A stretch of DNA of 64,000 nucleotides from Lentilactobacillus buchneri (GCF_018314255.1 NZ_CP073066.1:1364001-1428000); one strand, 5' to 3'; numbered from the stretch's first letter, positions 16,346 through 25,793 are shown. Made by a program: numbers and translations. The notes: a model not told the origin generated them from the letters alone.

Positions 16346-17110
16346 CTAATCTTTTCCCACGTCCAAAGCTTGATGCTTCAGGTGAGGGAAGACCTTAGTA
16401 TCCGCGATCCCGGTAATTCCGCCTTGGAATAAGAACGCAAAGATGGTTCCGATTCCCAAGTTGGTGAATTGACGAGTGATTGCGAAGGCCAAGATTGCCA
16501 TCAGTGTTGGTGGAATGTATGATGCCCACATCGCTGTGTTGGCATTTCCTTTGAAATACTTGAAACGCAGAATCTGCATCAAGTCATCGGCGGGGTGCAG
16601 TACCAGGTTGACCCGCTGATAAATGGAGATGGCAGTTCCGATCATTGCGACACCCAAGAAGTTCAAGAGGATATAAAATCCAATCATGAATGGCGTCTTG
16701 GCTGGTGGAAAACCACCAAACAATGCCGGGTACTTACCAAGGAAGAAGTCTTCGAATACTTGAATCAACGCTGAGAAGGGAACCATGAAGATCAGATTTC
16801 CAAGTGCGCGCCGCCAATCCCAGTGTCCAACCAGGATGGCATTTAAAATTGTGATCACGACCCCAAGAATTAAGAATGTCCAAAATAGATTCCAGCCAAA
16901 CGCAACTGCCAGGTTGGCTTCAGCGGCGGTCCAATAAGCCGATCCCAAGTAGGAAGGGTGGATTTGGGCGCTGGTAACCAAGGTAAGCACGTTTCCGGCG
17001 GAGTTAATCACCAAAGAAATGATGAAAAACGTAATGGATTTAGACATCGAGATCGTCCGGCCATTTAGAACTTGGCTGGCGGTTTCCTCATTATTTTTCA
17101 AACTAGTCAC
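16346..17110 (-). CDS. YczE/YyaS/YitT-like integral membrane protein
   Basis: The protein has 254 residues and about five to six membrane segments. The pattern of an early INSAGNVLTL helix, a WTAAEANLA loop and a glycine-containing second helix resembles the YczE/YyaS/YitT group of uncharacterised bacterial membrane proteins. Its start overlaps the stop of the mannitol dehydrogenase gene by 8 bases, so it belongs to the scrK-mdh operon. A role in fructose or mannitol transport is possible but unproven. It ends directly at the copy B hairpin. Confidence 0.7.
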   Translation of the reverse strand: MTSLKNNEETASQVLNGRTISMSKSITFFIISLVINSAGNVLTLVTSAQIHPSYLGSAYWTAAEANLAVAFGWNLFWTFLILGVVITILNAILVGHWDWRRALGNLIFMVPFSALIQVFEDFFLGKYPALFGGFPPAKTPFMIGFYILLNFLGVAMIGTAISIYQRVNLVLHPADDLMQILRFKYFKGNANTAMWASYIPPTLMAILAFAITRQFTNLGIGTIFAFLFQGGITGIADTKVFPHLKHQALDVGKD

Positions 17111-18104
17111 CTACTTTAACAACTGCCTTTGAAACGCCTTTAGTCTTTCCTTGCAAGAATGGTTCAACTTCGTCCAAGTCGAAGACGTTGCTGATGATGG
17201 CATCAACGTTCAAGTCACCGCTTTGGAGAAGGGCGATTGAGTCTTCGAATGCGTTAGGGTTGATGAATGAACCTTGAACAGTTAATTGCTTTTGGTAAAT
17301 TTCGTAAGTGTTCATTTCGAAATGAGCATCTGGCTTACCAACACCAAACATCAATACTTGAGCACCCTTACGAGTAGCTTCAACAGCTTGTTGTTGAGTT
17401 TGTGGTAATCCAACGGCTTCAATAACAACGTCGTAATCTGAAGGAATCTGGTCACGAGTGGTGTTGTAAGTGTTGGTAACACCTAATTTTTCACGGTTCA
17501 AATCCAATTTTTCGTCGATAATTCCGGCCAAGTCAACTTGGTGGACACCATAAGACTGAAGAATTTGAGCGAATAATTGACCCATGAAGCCATCACCGAT
17601 AACCAAAGCTTTTTGGTATGGTGTTAACTTAAGCAAGTCGATACCATGAACGGCACATGAGATGGGTTCGATAACGGCTGCATCTTTCAATGAAACGTTA
17701 TCAGGAATAGGGTAAACGTTTGTGGCAGGAGCAGTAAAGGATTCTTCAAGGCCACCATTACGAGTTACACCAACGGCTGAGAGGTTGTCACAAAGTTCTG
17801 GACGACCAGTGTGGCAGTAGAAACATTTGCCACAATAGATGTTAGGGTCAACAGTTACTCGATCGCCAACTTTGAAGCCGTCAACATCTGAGCCAACTTC
17901 TGAAATGACACCTGAGTTTTCATGACCAAAGACGATTGGAGGAACAGCATCTGCTGAACCTGGAAGGCCGTTATAAAGGGCGTGGTCGGTTCCACAAACA
18001 CCAGCATAAGCAGTGTCAACACGAACTTCGTTAGGCTTTACTTCTGGCTTGTCAATGTCTTGAATTTCCATGTGTTGTTTTCCAGTAAATACGAGTGCTT
18101 TCAT
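17103..18104 (-). CDS. mdh: Mannitol 2-dehydrogenase (zinc-dependent MDR family)
   Basis: The enzyme reduces fructose to mannitol with NAD(P)H, an electron-sink reaction of heterofermentative lactobacilli. The protein has 333 residues. The catalytic zinc ligands are Cys37 (AGVCGTD) and His61-Glu62 (FGHEN). The structural zinc motif has four cysteines in the YCGKCFYCHTGRPELC stretch, and a nucleotide-binding VIGDGFMGQ motif follows near residue 170. The sequence closely resembles the mannitol dehydrogenases of lactobacilli known to me. An AAGGAG site precedes the ATG. It lies 72 bases after the fructokinase gene, in one operon. The gap carries a LacI-type palindrome. Confidence 0.92.
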   Translation of the reverse strand: MKALVFTGKQHMEIQDIDKPEVKPNEVRVDTAYAGVCGTDHALYNGLPGSADAVPPIVFGHENSGVISEVGSDVDGFKVGDRVTVDPNIYCGKCFYCHTGRPELCDNLSAVGVTRNGGLEESFTAPATNVYPIPDNVSLKDAAVIEPISCAVHGIDLLKLTPYQKALVIGDGFMGQLFAQILQSYGVHQVDLAGIIDEKLDLNREKLGVTNTYNTTRDQIPSDYDVVIEAVGLPQTQQQAVEATRKGAQVLMFGVGKPDAHFEMNTYEIYQKQLTVQGSFINPNAFEDSIALLQSGDLNVDAIISNVFDLDEVEPFLQGKTKGVSKAVVKVGD

Positions 18105-18135
18105 AATATAAAAAATCTCCTTTTAAAATTCATTC

Positions 18136-18157
18136 GTTCCGCAAACGTTTGTGGAAC
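18136..18157. promoter_or_regulatory. Palindrome between scrK and mdh (LacI-type operator or mRNA hairpin)
   Basis: This is a near-perfect 22-bp palindrome, with GTTCC and GGAAC outer arms and a CAAACGTTTG core, lying in the 72-base gap between the two genes. The CAAACGTTTG centre is typical of LacI-family sites. It could instead be an mRNA stem-loop. Confidence 0.6.
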
Positions 18158-18176
18158 TTCCCAAAAAAATAAGTTG

Positions 18177-19052
18177 TTACTTGTTGTATTCTTTCAAAGC
18201 TAAAGCAAAATCCCCGACGGTTGCTGAACCATTATCCTTGACCAATGGCATCACGATGTATTTATCGAGATCGCCAACGTCAACGTAGTTATTCATCAAC
18301 TCATTAAACTGCTCGCGAACCTTCTTCAAGAATTCTTCGCTGACAACGCCACCGCCAAAGACAATCTTGGCTGGACGCATCATCAAAGTGACTTGAATTG
18401 CGGCTTGGGCTACGTAGAATGCCATGATATCCCATGTGTGGTCTGAAAGTGGAACATCTTGGCCTTTCTTACCGGTTCTTGGTTCGAACGTTGGTCCGGA
18501 AACCAAGCCTTCCAAACAATCGCCATGGTAAGGACAGATCCCCTTGAAATTCAGGTCGTCTGGATGACGTTTCAATCGAACATGTCCCATTTCAGGATGT
18601 CCGATGTCGCCAACGAAGTTACCGTTGATAATTGCACCAGCACCAACCCCGGTACCAATCGTGTAATAGACCAGCGAATTGATCTTTTCGTTGAACAGCG
18701 TTGCCATGACGTATTCGCCATAAGCGGACCCGTTAACATCGGTTGTCCAACTAATCGGGATATCAAAATCTTCTTTAATTCGACCTACAAAATCCGTATT
18801 GGCCCAGCCTTTTTTCGGGGTATTTGTAATGTACCCATACTTAGGCGAGTTCTTACGGAGCTCAATTGGTCCAAAGGAAGAAATTGAGATTGCCTTGAGA
18901 TCCTTGAACTGCTTGAAATAATCAACAGTCTTTTGCAAGGTCTCTTTTGGCGTAGTCGTTGGAAATTGTGTCCGATCCAAGATGCGATAATCTTCGTTAC
19001 CAACAGCACATACAAACTTTGTACCACCGGCTTCAACACTACCTAACAACAT
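18177..19052 (-). CDS. scrK: Fructokinase (ROK family)
   Basis: The enzyme phosphorylates fructose to fructose 6-phosphate in the cytoplasm. The protein has 291 residues. The N-terminal phosphate-binding motif is GSVEAGGTKFVCA, DVNGSAYGE holds the catalytic Asp, and GTGVGAGAIING follows. The ROK zinc site is visible as a His residue in GHVRLKRHPDD plus the CPYHGDC segment. A good promoter lies upstream, and mdh follows in the same operon. Fructose can thus be either phosphorylated or reduced. Pgi further down uses the kinase product. Confidence 0.92.
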   Translation of the reverse strand: MLLGSVEAGGTKFVCAVGNEDYRILDRTQFPTTTPKETLQKTVDYFKQFKDLKAISISSFGPIELRKNSPKYGYITNTPKKGWANTDFVGRIKEDFDIPISWTTDVNGSAYGEYVMATLFNEKINSLVYYTIGTGVGAGAIINGNFVGDIGHPEMGHVRLKRHPDDLNFKGICPYHGDCLEGLVSGPTFEPRTGKKGQDVPLSDHTWDIMAFYVAQAAIQVTLMMRPAKIVFGGGVVSEEFLKKVREQFNELMNNYVDVGDLDKYIVMPLVKDNGSATVGDFALALKEYNK

Positions 19053-19109
19053 GTAAATCTCACCACCTTATGAAATTGTGTCCATCAAGTTACTTGTGAA
19101 TGCTTGTTC

Positions 19110-19138
19110 AATATAAAACATTTTTGATTGAAGTGCAA
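19110..19138 (-). promoter_or_regulatory. Promoter of the scrK-mdh operon
   Basis: On the minus strand TTGCAC (19133-19138) and TATATT (19110-19115) are 17 bp apart, about 58 bases ahead of the scrK ATG, with an AGGTGG ribosome binding site. Confidence 0.75.
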
Positions 19139-19376
19139 TGAAAGGTTAGCACAGTTTTACACGTCTTATTTTCATATTACACATGAGGTCTAGACCACAG
19201 CCGTTATATATCAGTGAAAAAAGTCAAAAAACTTTTTTTCTCTCATAAATACAAATCTAAAAGTAGTAGGTATCAAAATGCCACAAGAAATTTTTATGAG
19301 ATTGACATCTCGCCAAAGTAACCGGTACCAGTCTATTTTCGCCGATCCGATTTTAAAAATGCTCAATTAATTTCAT

Positions 19377-19390
19377 GCAACCGTTTGCAA
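19377..19390. promoter_or_regulatory. LacI-family operator upstream of the maltose operon
   Basis: TGCAACCGTTTGCA is a palindrome of the LacI/GalR type. A TAATAC at 19411-19416 may be the -10 of the maltose operon, so this site would lie at or just upstream of the -35 region. A MalR-type regulator is the likely user; the identity is inference. The rest of the 19053-19466 gap shows no gene. Confidence 0.55.
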
Positions 19391-19420
19391 CATTGATTAA
19401 AACGTGCAATAATACAAAAT

Positions 19421-19434
19421 GTAAACGCTATTAT
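19421..19434 (+). promoter_or_regulatory. Catabolite-responsive element (cre) of the maltose operon
   Basis: TGTAAACGCTATTA matches the CcpA cre consensus at 13 of 14 positions. It sits just after the TAATAC at 19411, a location suited to repression by glucose. Confidence 0.6.
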
Positions 19435-19466
19435 TAATATGATATTTTGAATTGGAGGAATATGAA

Positions 19467-20825
19467 ATGGATGAACAAAGTAGCGCAGCTGCAACCAAGA
19501 AGTCTGGTTTGCCTAAACTTCCTGCCAGTACCATTTGGATGATTAACTTTGGCTTCTTGGGTGTGCAGATTGCCTTTACCCTGCAGAGCTCACAGATGAG
19601 CCGGATCTTCCAAACGATTGGGGCAGATCCCAACAAGTTGGGTTGGTTCTTTATTTTGCCACCACTTGCCGGTTTAATCGTTCAACCGATTATTGGTTAT
19701 TATTCAGATCGAACCTGGGCACCTAAGCTTGGCGGCCGCCGCCTGCCTTACCTGGCTCTGGGAACGTTAATTGCCATCATCGTCATGTGTCTGTTGCCTA
19801 ACTCGGGGAGTTTTGGTTTCGGGTACGCATCGATTACGGCCTTGGTATTTGGGGCGGTAACCGTTGCCCTGTTGGATGTTTCGTCTAACATCGCCATGCA
19901 GCCATTTAAGATGATGGTCGGCGATATGGTCAATGATGACCAAAAGAGTTACGCATACGGGATTCAAAGTTTCTTGTCAAACGGTGGTGCGGTGATCGCA
20001 GCTATTTTCCCGTTCATCTTTACCGCATTTGGTGTTGCCAACACGGCTGAAAAGGGTGTCGTTCCCCAATCAGTTGTCATTTCCTTCTATGTTGGTGCCG
20101 CAATTCTGTTACTGACAAGTTTGCTGACGATTTTCAAGGTTCATGAATATGATCCTAAGACTTACGCCAAATATCACGGAATTACTGAAGAAGCCAACAC
20201 AACCGGTGGTAACTGGTGGTCATTGCTGAAAAAGGCCCCTAAAGTCTTTTGGACTGTTACCTTAGTTCAATTCTTCTGCTGGATTGCCTTTCAATACCTC
20301 TGGACCTACTCAGCCGGTGCGATTGCCAGCAACGTTTGGAACACCACTAATGCCGCTTCCGCAGGCTACCAAGCTGCCGGTAACTGGTACGGTGTCTTAG
20401 CTGCCGTTCAATCAATCGCTGCGGTTATCTGGTCATATGTCTTGGCCAAAATGCCAAACAATCACCACAAGTTGGGCTACTCAATCAGTTTGGCCCTTGG
20501 TGCAGTTGGATTTATCTCCGTATTCTTCATTCACACTCAATACATTTTGATTCTGTCATTCATCTTAGTTGGAATGGCTTGGGCATCGATGAATACCTAC
20601 CCATTAACCATGGTTACCAACGCCTTGTCTGGTGAACATATGGGGACTTATCTTGGATTATTCAACGGTTCAATCTGCCTGCCACAAATTGTTGCCTCAC
20701 TTGCCAGCTTCGGCTTATTCCCATTATTGGGTAACGCACAGCCTAACATGTTCCTGTTAGCCGGGATCATCATGGCCCTCGGTGCAGCCTCAGTTGGATT
20801 CATTAAAGAAACTTACAAAGCTTAG
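19467..20825 (+). CDS. MFS maltose/oligosaccharide transporter
   Basis: The protein has 452 residues from the ATG at 19467, which follows GGAGGA by 7 bases. It shows about twelve membrane segments. The PLAGLIVQPIIGYYSDRTW stretch after helix 2 and the GRRLPYL loop are typical of the sugar/SLC45-like MFS proteins found beside maltose phosphorylases in lactobacilli. It probably imports maltose with protons. The maltose phosphorylase gene begins 15 bases downstream, so uptake and cleavage are coupled. Operators for a LacI-type regulator and CcpA lie upstream. Confidence 0.87.
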   Translation: MDEQSSAAATKKSGLPKLPASTIWMINFGFLGVQIAFTLQSSQMSRIFQTIGADPNKLGWFFILPPLAGLIVQPIIGYYSDRTWAPKLGGRRLPYLALGTLIAIIVMCLLPNSGSFGFGYASITALVFGAVTVALLDVSSNIAMQPFKMMVGDMVNDDQKSYAYGIQSFLSNGGAVIAAIFPFIFTAFGVANTAEKGVVPQSVVISFYVGAAILLLTSLLTIFKVHEYDPKTYAKYHGITEEANTTGGNWWSLLKKAPKVFWTVTLVQFFCWIAFQYLWTYSAGAIASNVWNTTNAASAGYQAAGNWYGVLAAVQSIAAVIWSYVLAKMPNNHHKLGYSISLALGAVGFISVFFIHTQYILILSFILVGMAWASMNTYPLTMVTNALSGEHMGTYLGLFNGSICLPQIVASLASFGLFPLLGNAQPNMFLLAGIIMALGAASVGFIKETYKA

Positions 20826-20840
20826 AAAGGACGTTAACTT

Positions 20841-23099
20841 ATGAAAAGAACTTTTGAAGTCGCTCCTTGGAATATTGTGACCCACGACTTTGACCCGGAA
20901 GACAAACGACTCCAGGAATCCATGACCAGCTTGGGAAATGGATACATGGGGATGCGTGGCTTCTTCGAAGAAGATTACAGCGGTGACACTCTCAACGGGA
21001 TTTACCTCGGTGGTGTCTGGTATCCGGACAAGACCCGGGTTGGCTGGTGGAAGAACGGTTATCCTGATTACTTCGGCAAAGTTGTCAACGCCGTCAATTT
21101 CATTAAAATGCACGTTAAGATTAATGGTGAAGTCATTGACTTGGCGAAAGATCAGTTTAGCGATTTCGAACTCAATCTCGATATGAAAAAGGCTCTGTTA
21201 ACCCGCTCATTTACGGTGACCAAAGGTGATGCCAAAGTGGCAGTCAAATTTGAACGTTTCTTGAGTGTTGCCCAGCAGGAACTGTCCGTTCAGCGGGTGA
21301 CTGTTCAAAATGTTGGCTCAACTAAAGTGGACCTCGTGATCGATTCAGCGATCGATGGCGACGTTAAGAACGAGGATGCCAACTACGACGAACGTTTTTG
21401 GGAAGTGCTCTCAACTGAGCAGGGAACTGATTCGGGCAACGTCTTAGCCGAAACGACCCCTAATCCATTTGGGACGCCGCGGTTCACTTCAGGAATGGAA
21501 ATGCGCAACGTCACTGACTTGACTGCTGAAAAAGTGGCTCAACCTGGTGAAAAAGAAGTGGTCAACGAATTCTCCGGTGCTTTAGCGCCCAACGAATCCG
21601 CTCAACTTGAAAAACGCGTCATCGTTGTGACCTCACGGGATTACGACACTCAAGCCGCTTTAACCGATGCCATGCATCAATTAAGTGACCAAGTTGCCGG
21701 CCAATCATACGATGATTTGCTCGCTGCTCACGAGCAGGTCTGGGCCGACCGCTGGAACAAATCCGATATCGTCATTGATGGTGATACCGAAGCCCAGCAA
21801 GGAATTCGGTTCAACTTATTCCAACTGTTCTCAACCTATTATGGCGAAGATTCACGCTTGAACATCGGCCCGAAAGGCTTCACTGGTGAGAAGTACGGTG
21901 GTGCGACCTACTGGGATACCGAGGCTTTCGCAGTGCCCGTCTACTTGGGCATTACCGATCCCAAAGTAACCCGCAACCTCTTGATGTATCGTTACAAGCA
22001 ATTGGACGGTGCGTACCATAACGCCAAGCAACAGGGGTTGAAGGGCGCCTTGTTCCCAATGGTGACTTTCGATGGGATCGAGTGTCATAACGAATGGGAA
22101 ATTACTTTTGAAGAAATTCACCGAAATGGTGATATCGCCTTTGCCATCTATAATTACACCCGCTACACTGGCGATACGTCGTATGTTCTCCATGAAGGCT
22201 CAAAAGTTTTGACCGAGATTTCTCGTTTCTGGGCCGATCGGGTTCACTACAGTCAACGGAACCAGAATTACATGATTCATGGTGTGACTGGCCCCGACGA
22301 GTATGAGAACAACGTTGACAACAACTGGTATACCAATCTGTTGGCTCAGTGGACGTTAAAATACACCTTGGAAATTCTCAAGGAAGTTTCTCCCGAACAA
22401 GCCAAACAATTAAATGTCAGTGAAGATGAAAAGAAACATTGGCAAGACATTGTCGACAATATGTATCTGCCTTATGACAAGGATCTCAACATCTTTGTTC
22501 AACACGACGGCTTCCTCGACAAGGACCTCAAGCCGGTTTCAGAAATTCCCGCAGATCAATTACCATTGAACCAGAACTGGTCATGGGACAAGATTTTGCG
22601 TTCACCTTACATCAAGCAGGGTGACGTGCTTCAAGGAATCTGGGACTTCGTTGATGATTTCACACCAGAACAGAAGAAGTCCAACTTTGACTTCTATGAA
22701 CAATACACGGTTCATGAGTCAAGTCTGTCACCTGCGATTTATTCTGTATTGGCAGCCGATCTTCACTATGAAGACAAAGCGGTTGAACTTTACGAACGAA
22801 CTGCCCGGCTGGATTTGGACAACTACAATAACGATACCGTTGACGGCCTGCACATTACGGCCATGACCGGTGGCTGGATTGCCGTTGTCCAAGGCTTTGC
22901 CGGCATGCGTGTTCGCGATGGCAAGTTGCATTATGCACCATTCCTGCCGAAGAAATGGTCACACTACTCATTTAGACAAGTCTTCCGTGATCGTTTAATT
23001 GAAGTCGACGTTGATCAGGATGGTTCCCACTTCAAGTTAATTGATGGCGAGCCGATTACGATTGATGTCGCCGGTAAGGCGGTTGAATTGACAAAATAA
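20841..23099 (+). CDS. mapA: Maltose phosphorylase (GH65)
   Basis: The enzyme splits maltose with phosphate into glucose and beta-glucose 1-phosphate in the cytoplasm. The protein has 752 residues, the normal length. The catalytic acid is Glu487 in GPDEYENN, the same number as in the L. brevis enzyme as I recall it. The substrate-loop sequence TGEKYGGATYWDTEAF is present near 350. The N-terminal beta-sandwich, linker and (alpha/alpha)6 barrel are complete. No beta-phosphoglucomutase gene is adjacent, so beta-glucose 1-phosphate must be converted by an enzyme encoded elsewhere. Other GH65 specificities (trehalose, kojibiose) are less likely given the neighbour transporter. Confidence 0.93.
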   Translation: MKRTFEVAPWNIVTHDFDPEDKRLQESMTSLGNGYMGMRGFFEEDYSGDTLNGIYLGGVWYPDKTRVGWWKNGYPDYFGKVVNAVNFIKMHVKINGEVIDLAKDQFSDFELNLDMKKALLTRSFTVTKGDAKVAVKFERFLSVAQQELSVQRVTVQNVGSTKVDLVIDSAIDGDVKNEDANYDERFWEVLSTEQGTDSGNVLAETTPNPFGTPRFTSGMEMRNVTDLTAEKVAQPGEKEVVNEFSGALAPNESAQLEKRVIVVTSRDYDTQAALTDAMHQLSDQVAGQSYDDLLAAHEQVWADRWNKSDIVIDGDTEAQQGIRFNLFQLFSTYYGEDSRLNIGPKGFTGEKYGGATYWDTEAFAVPVYLGITDPKVTRNLLMYRYKQLDGAYHNAKQQGLKGALFPMVTFDGIECHNEWEITFEEIHRNGDIAFAIYNYTRYTGDTSYVLHEGSKVLTEISRFWADRVHYSQRNQNYMIHGVTGPDEYENNVDNNWYTNLLAQWTLKYTLEILKEVSPEQAKQLNVSEDEKKHWQDIVDNMYLPYDKDLNIFVQHDGFLDKDLKPVSEIPADQLPLNQNWSWDKILRSPYIKQGDVLQGIWDFVDDFTPEQKKSNFDFYEQYTVHESSLSPAIYSVLAADLHYEDKAVELYERTARLDLDNYNNDTVDGLHITAMTGGWIAVVQGFAGMRVRDGKLHYAPFLPKKWSHYSFRQVFRDRLIEVDVDQDGSHFKLIDGEPITIDVAGKAVELTK

Positions 23100-23140
23100 T
23101 CAGGAAATCAATCTGTGTTGATTTCATCGTTTAACTTAAT

Positions 23141-23180
23141 GAACCGGGTATTCCTATCGTTGGAATGCCCGGTTCTTTTA
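23141..23180 (+). terminator. Terminator of the maltose operon
   Basis: GAACCGGGTATTCC pairs with GGAATGCCCGGTTC (one G-U) around a 7-nt loop, and TTTT follows. Confidence 0.88.
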
Positions 23181-23284
23181 TGTTCAATGTTCACCGTCCA
23201 AATGGTTGACCGACTCTCTCAGCCGGCCGATAATTAATTCGAAACAATCGAAAATAGTGAAGCAAAATCATTGGAGGTTTTAAC

Positions 23285-23935
23285 ATGACATTAAAAGTTG
23301 GTATCATCGGTGCCACTGGCATGGCCGGTAGTGCGATTACCCAAGAAGCAGTCAACCGCGGGTTTGAGGTAACGGGATTTGTTCGCAACGCTGAGAAGGC
23401 AAAGGACCTGCTGCCAGACGCAGTCAAGCTGGTTGTCAAAGATGCCTTTGACATTCAACGGGTGGATGTCCAAGATTTGGACGTCTTGGTAGACGCCTAC
23501 GCCACGCACGACATGAGCCATGCATACCGACACGTTGATTTGGCCGCTCGACTGATCGAATTTGCCAAGGACACTGACAAGCCGCGGCTGTTCTTTATTT
23601 TGGGGGCCGGCAGTTTGGAAACCGGAAATGGTCATCGATTTGTGGAAAAGTTGGAGAAACTGCCTAATAGTGAATCATTCATTGAGATTCCCCGTCAGCA
23701 GTTCAAAGAGTATCAGCTGCTCACCAATACCAGCAATGTCAATTGGGTGGCGGTTTCGCCAAGTGCCACTTTTAAACCTGGGGATGCAACGGCCTACGAA
23801 CTTGGTCAAAATGATCTGCTGACCAACGCTGAAGGCAAGTCGGAAATTACTGCCGGCACAATGGCCAAAGTGATTAATGATGAGATTGAGCATCCGGCTC
23901 ATCATAATGAACGGTTCACGGCGGTAGATAAGTAA
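23285..23935 (+). CDS. NAD(P)-binding oxidoreductase (NmrA/YwnB-like atypical SDR)
   Basis: The protein has 216 residues and starts with a Rossmann motif, IIGATGMAGSAI (residues 7-18), after a GGAGG site. The FFILGAGSLETGNG strand-loop near 105 and the VSPSATFKPG segment near 160 are typical of the YwnB/YwnA-like NAD(P)H-binding proteins, which often respond to redox stress. No catalytic YxxxK motif of classical short-chain dehydrogenases is evident. The substrate is unknown. It is apparently a single-gene unit. Confidence 0.82.
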   Translation: MTLKVGIIGATGMAGSAITQEAVNRGFEVTGFVRNAEKAKDLLPDAVKLVVKDAFDIQRVDVQDLDVLVDAYATHDMSHAYRHVDLAARLIEFAKDTDKPRLFFILGAGSLETGNGHRFVEKLEKLPNSESFIEIPRQQFKEYQLLTNTSNVNWVAVSPSATFKPGDATAYELGQNDLLTNAEGKSEITAGTMAKVINDEIEHPAHHNERFTAVDK

Positions 23936-24041
23936 CCCGATTTTCCAATTTGGCCTGGGCGAATTTGGATTCTTCAACCCGCGCTTTTGTTTTGGTGTAT
24001 CATCAAATTGTTGGCAAAACAGAAGATGGGGTGGGGGAACG

Positions 24042-25646
24042 ATGATGATCAAACAGTCCAAGCTGATTAAAGCGGCTTATTTCAGTATCACCATTTTGGC
24101 AGTTATTTGCGTTGTTTGGCTAATGGCTGGAACAGTCACTGGTTATTTTCGGGCAAGCTATAAGACCTTTACACCTAGTGTTAACGGTCTTACTGTCAGT
24201 GTTATTGTGAGTATGATTGCGGCCGTTTTGTTGTGGTACATTGGCAAGTGGTTTGCCGGCAGATTTACCGGATGGTTTGTGGCTTTTATCAGCATCATGG
24301 CGATTCCAAAACTGATTCTGGTATTTGCCTTCAAACTTAATCCAATATCTGATATGTATAGTTACAATGCTTTAGGTGGGTCCGCCGCTAATCAGGATTC
24401 TTGGGCGTGGATGTATCATGTTGGCGTCCTGGACTTGGACAGTATTTTTCCACATGTCTTGCACATTGCCAATTTGTATAACGTGCTGTTTAGAATTTCG
24501 ATCAATTCGCCAAAGGTCGTTCAGGTATTCAATATCGCCTGTAGTGTATTGACGACTTTTTTGATTTTAGCGATTGTCACGTATTTCTTTAATCGGACAA
24601 TCGGGATGTTTGCCGCTCTGACGTTCTTTTTCCTGCCAACCTGGTATCTTTACACAACATTGATTGGTGCTGAACCTGCGTGGTTGCTCGCACTGTTCTT
24701 GAGTATGTATTTTCTGATCAAATTGTTGGCATATCGGTCGTTAAAGGATTGGCATCCTTGGGTCACAATCGGATTGATTATTGTCCTGTTGTTTTTCGCT
24801 CAATCCATTCGACCATTATCGATGGTTTTTGTCATTGGGTATGTTTGCTTTGTGTGGTTCAGGTTAAGTGAACAGACCACCAAAGAAAATAGAGCTGACT
24901 TTTGGGTTCCACGAATCGGCATCCTCGCCGTCATGTTGGGGTTCTTTGCTTTAAATCAACTCCAGCCAAGAATTGATCGCTTCTATTTTGGGGTGCCGAT
25001 TGCAGATGCCAAAATTGGTGAACAATACACGCTGGCGACGGGAACCAACCCCAAGACTGGCGGCGTTTACAATTACAACATGATTCTAAAACTTGAAAAA
25101 TATAATCATAATCAGAAGCTCACAAATGAACAGCGGTTTGCTGGATTTGAAAAGGTCCTTTCAAAACAATTAAAGGCTAATGTCGCTGGTATCAAAGCCC
25201 ATGGCACTTGGAAACATTTCTTCTATGACAAAAACGAAACCCTGATGAAGCCGGACTATGGACCTGTCTTGTTTTACTCAAATACCAGGAAAAAGACTGA
25301 TCAATTTCAAGTGATGCCACGTCACATGATTAACGGCCTGACAAATCTGGTCACCGGAAACCAAGTGGTCATGTTATTGCTGGTTATCATTGGGTTGCTG
25401 GCGCAATTTGTTGCTTATCGGATTGACTCCAAAGTTAATCGTGAACGTAACGGCGTCCTATTGAGTGACACCATCATGATTGGATTGACCATTATTTTTC
25501 TGCTGGTGGAGGTGCAAAGCCGATATCAGATTGCATTTTATGTTCCATGGACCATTTTAAGTGGTCTGGGAATGGGACATCTGATGCCGACTTTTCAAGT
25601 TAAAAATGACAGTGGCTCGAAAAATGATCAGCATGAAAGATCATGA
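24042..25646 (+). CDS. Polytopic membrane protein, GT-C glycosyltransferase-like
   Basis: The protein has 534 residues and about eleven hydrophobic segments, followed by a non-membrane stretch near 325-440 and two more segments. The layout, with an acidic residue in the first external loop (NPISDMYSYN, near 103), is that of GT-C enzymes that move sugars from polyprenyl phosphates to cell-surface acceptors. Close homologues are found in many lactobacilli as uncharacterised proteins. The usual DD or DE motif is not clear, so activity is uncertain. The ATG follows GGGGTGGGGG. A terminator closes the unit. Confidence 0.65.
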   Translation: MMIKQSKLIKAAYFSITILAVICVVWLMAGTVTGYFRASYKTFTPSVNGLTVSVIVSMIAAVLLWYIGKWFAGRFTGWFVAFISIMAIPKLILVFAFKLNPISDMYSYNALGGSAANQDSWAWMYHVGVLDLDSIFPHVLHIANLYNVLFRISINSPKVVQVFNIACSVLTTFLILAIVTYFFNRTIGMFAALTFFFLPTWYLYTTLIGAEPAWLLALFLSMYFLIKLLAYRSLKDWHPWVTIGLIIVLLFFAQSIRPLSMVFVIGYVCFVWFRLSEQTTKENRADFWVPRIGILAVMLGFFALNQLQPRIDRFYFGVPIADAKIGEQYTLATGTNPKTGGVYNYNMILKLEKYNHNQKLTNEQRFAGFEKVLSKQLKANVAGIKAHGTWKHFFYDKNETLMKPDYGPVLFYSNTRKKTDQFQVMPRHMINGLTNLVTGNQVVMLLLVIIGLLAQFVAYRIDSKVNRERNGVLLSDTIMIGLTIIFLLVEVQSRYQIAFYVPWTILSGLGMGHLMPTFQVKNDSGSKNDQHERS

Positions 25647-25699
25647 GTTGTGTTGTCAATCCTAAACACATGAATATAGTAAAATAAACAAAATGTAAT

Positions 25700-25737
25700 A
25701 AAGGACCAACTTTCCACTAGAAAAGTTGGTCCTTTTT
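25700..25737 (+). terminator. Terminator after the GT-C-like gene
   Basis: AAAGGACCAACTTT pairs with AAGTTGGTCCTTT, and five T follow. Confidence 0.88.
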
Positions 25738-25793
25738 AGTCACTTACTAAAATTATGAGGATATACATAACTAATTGAATATATCGAAAAATT

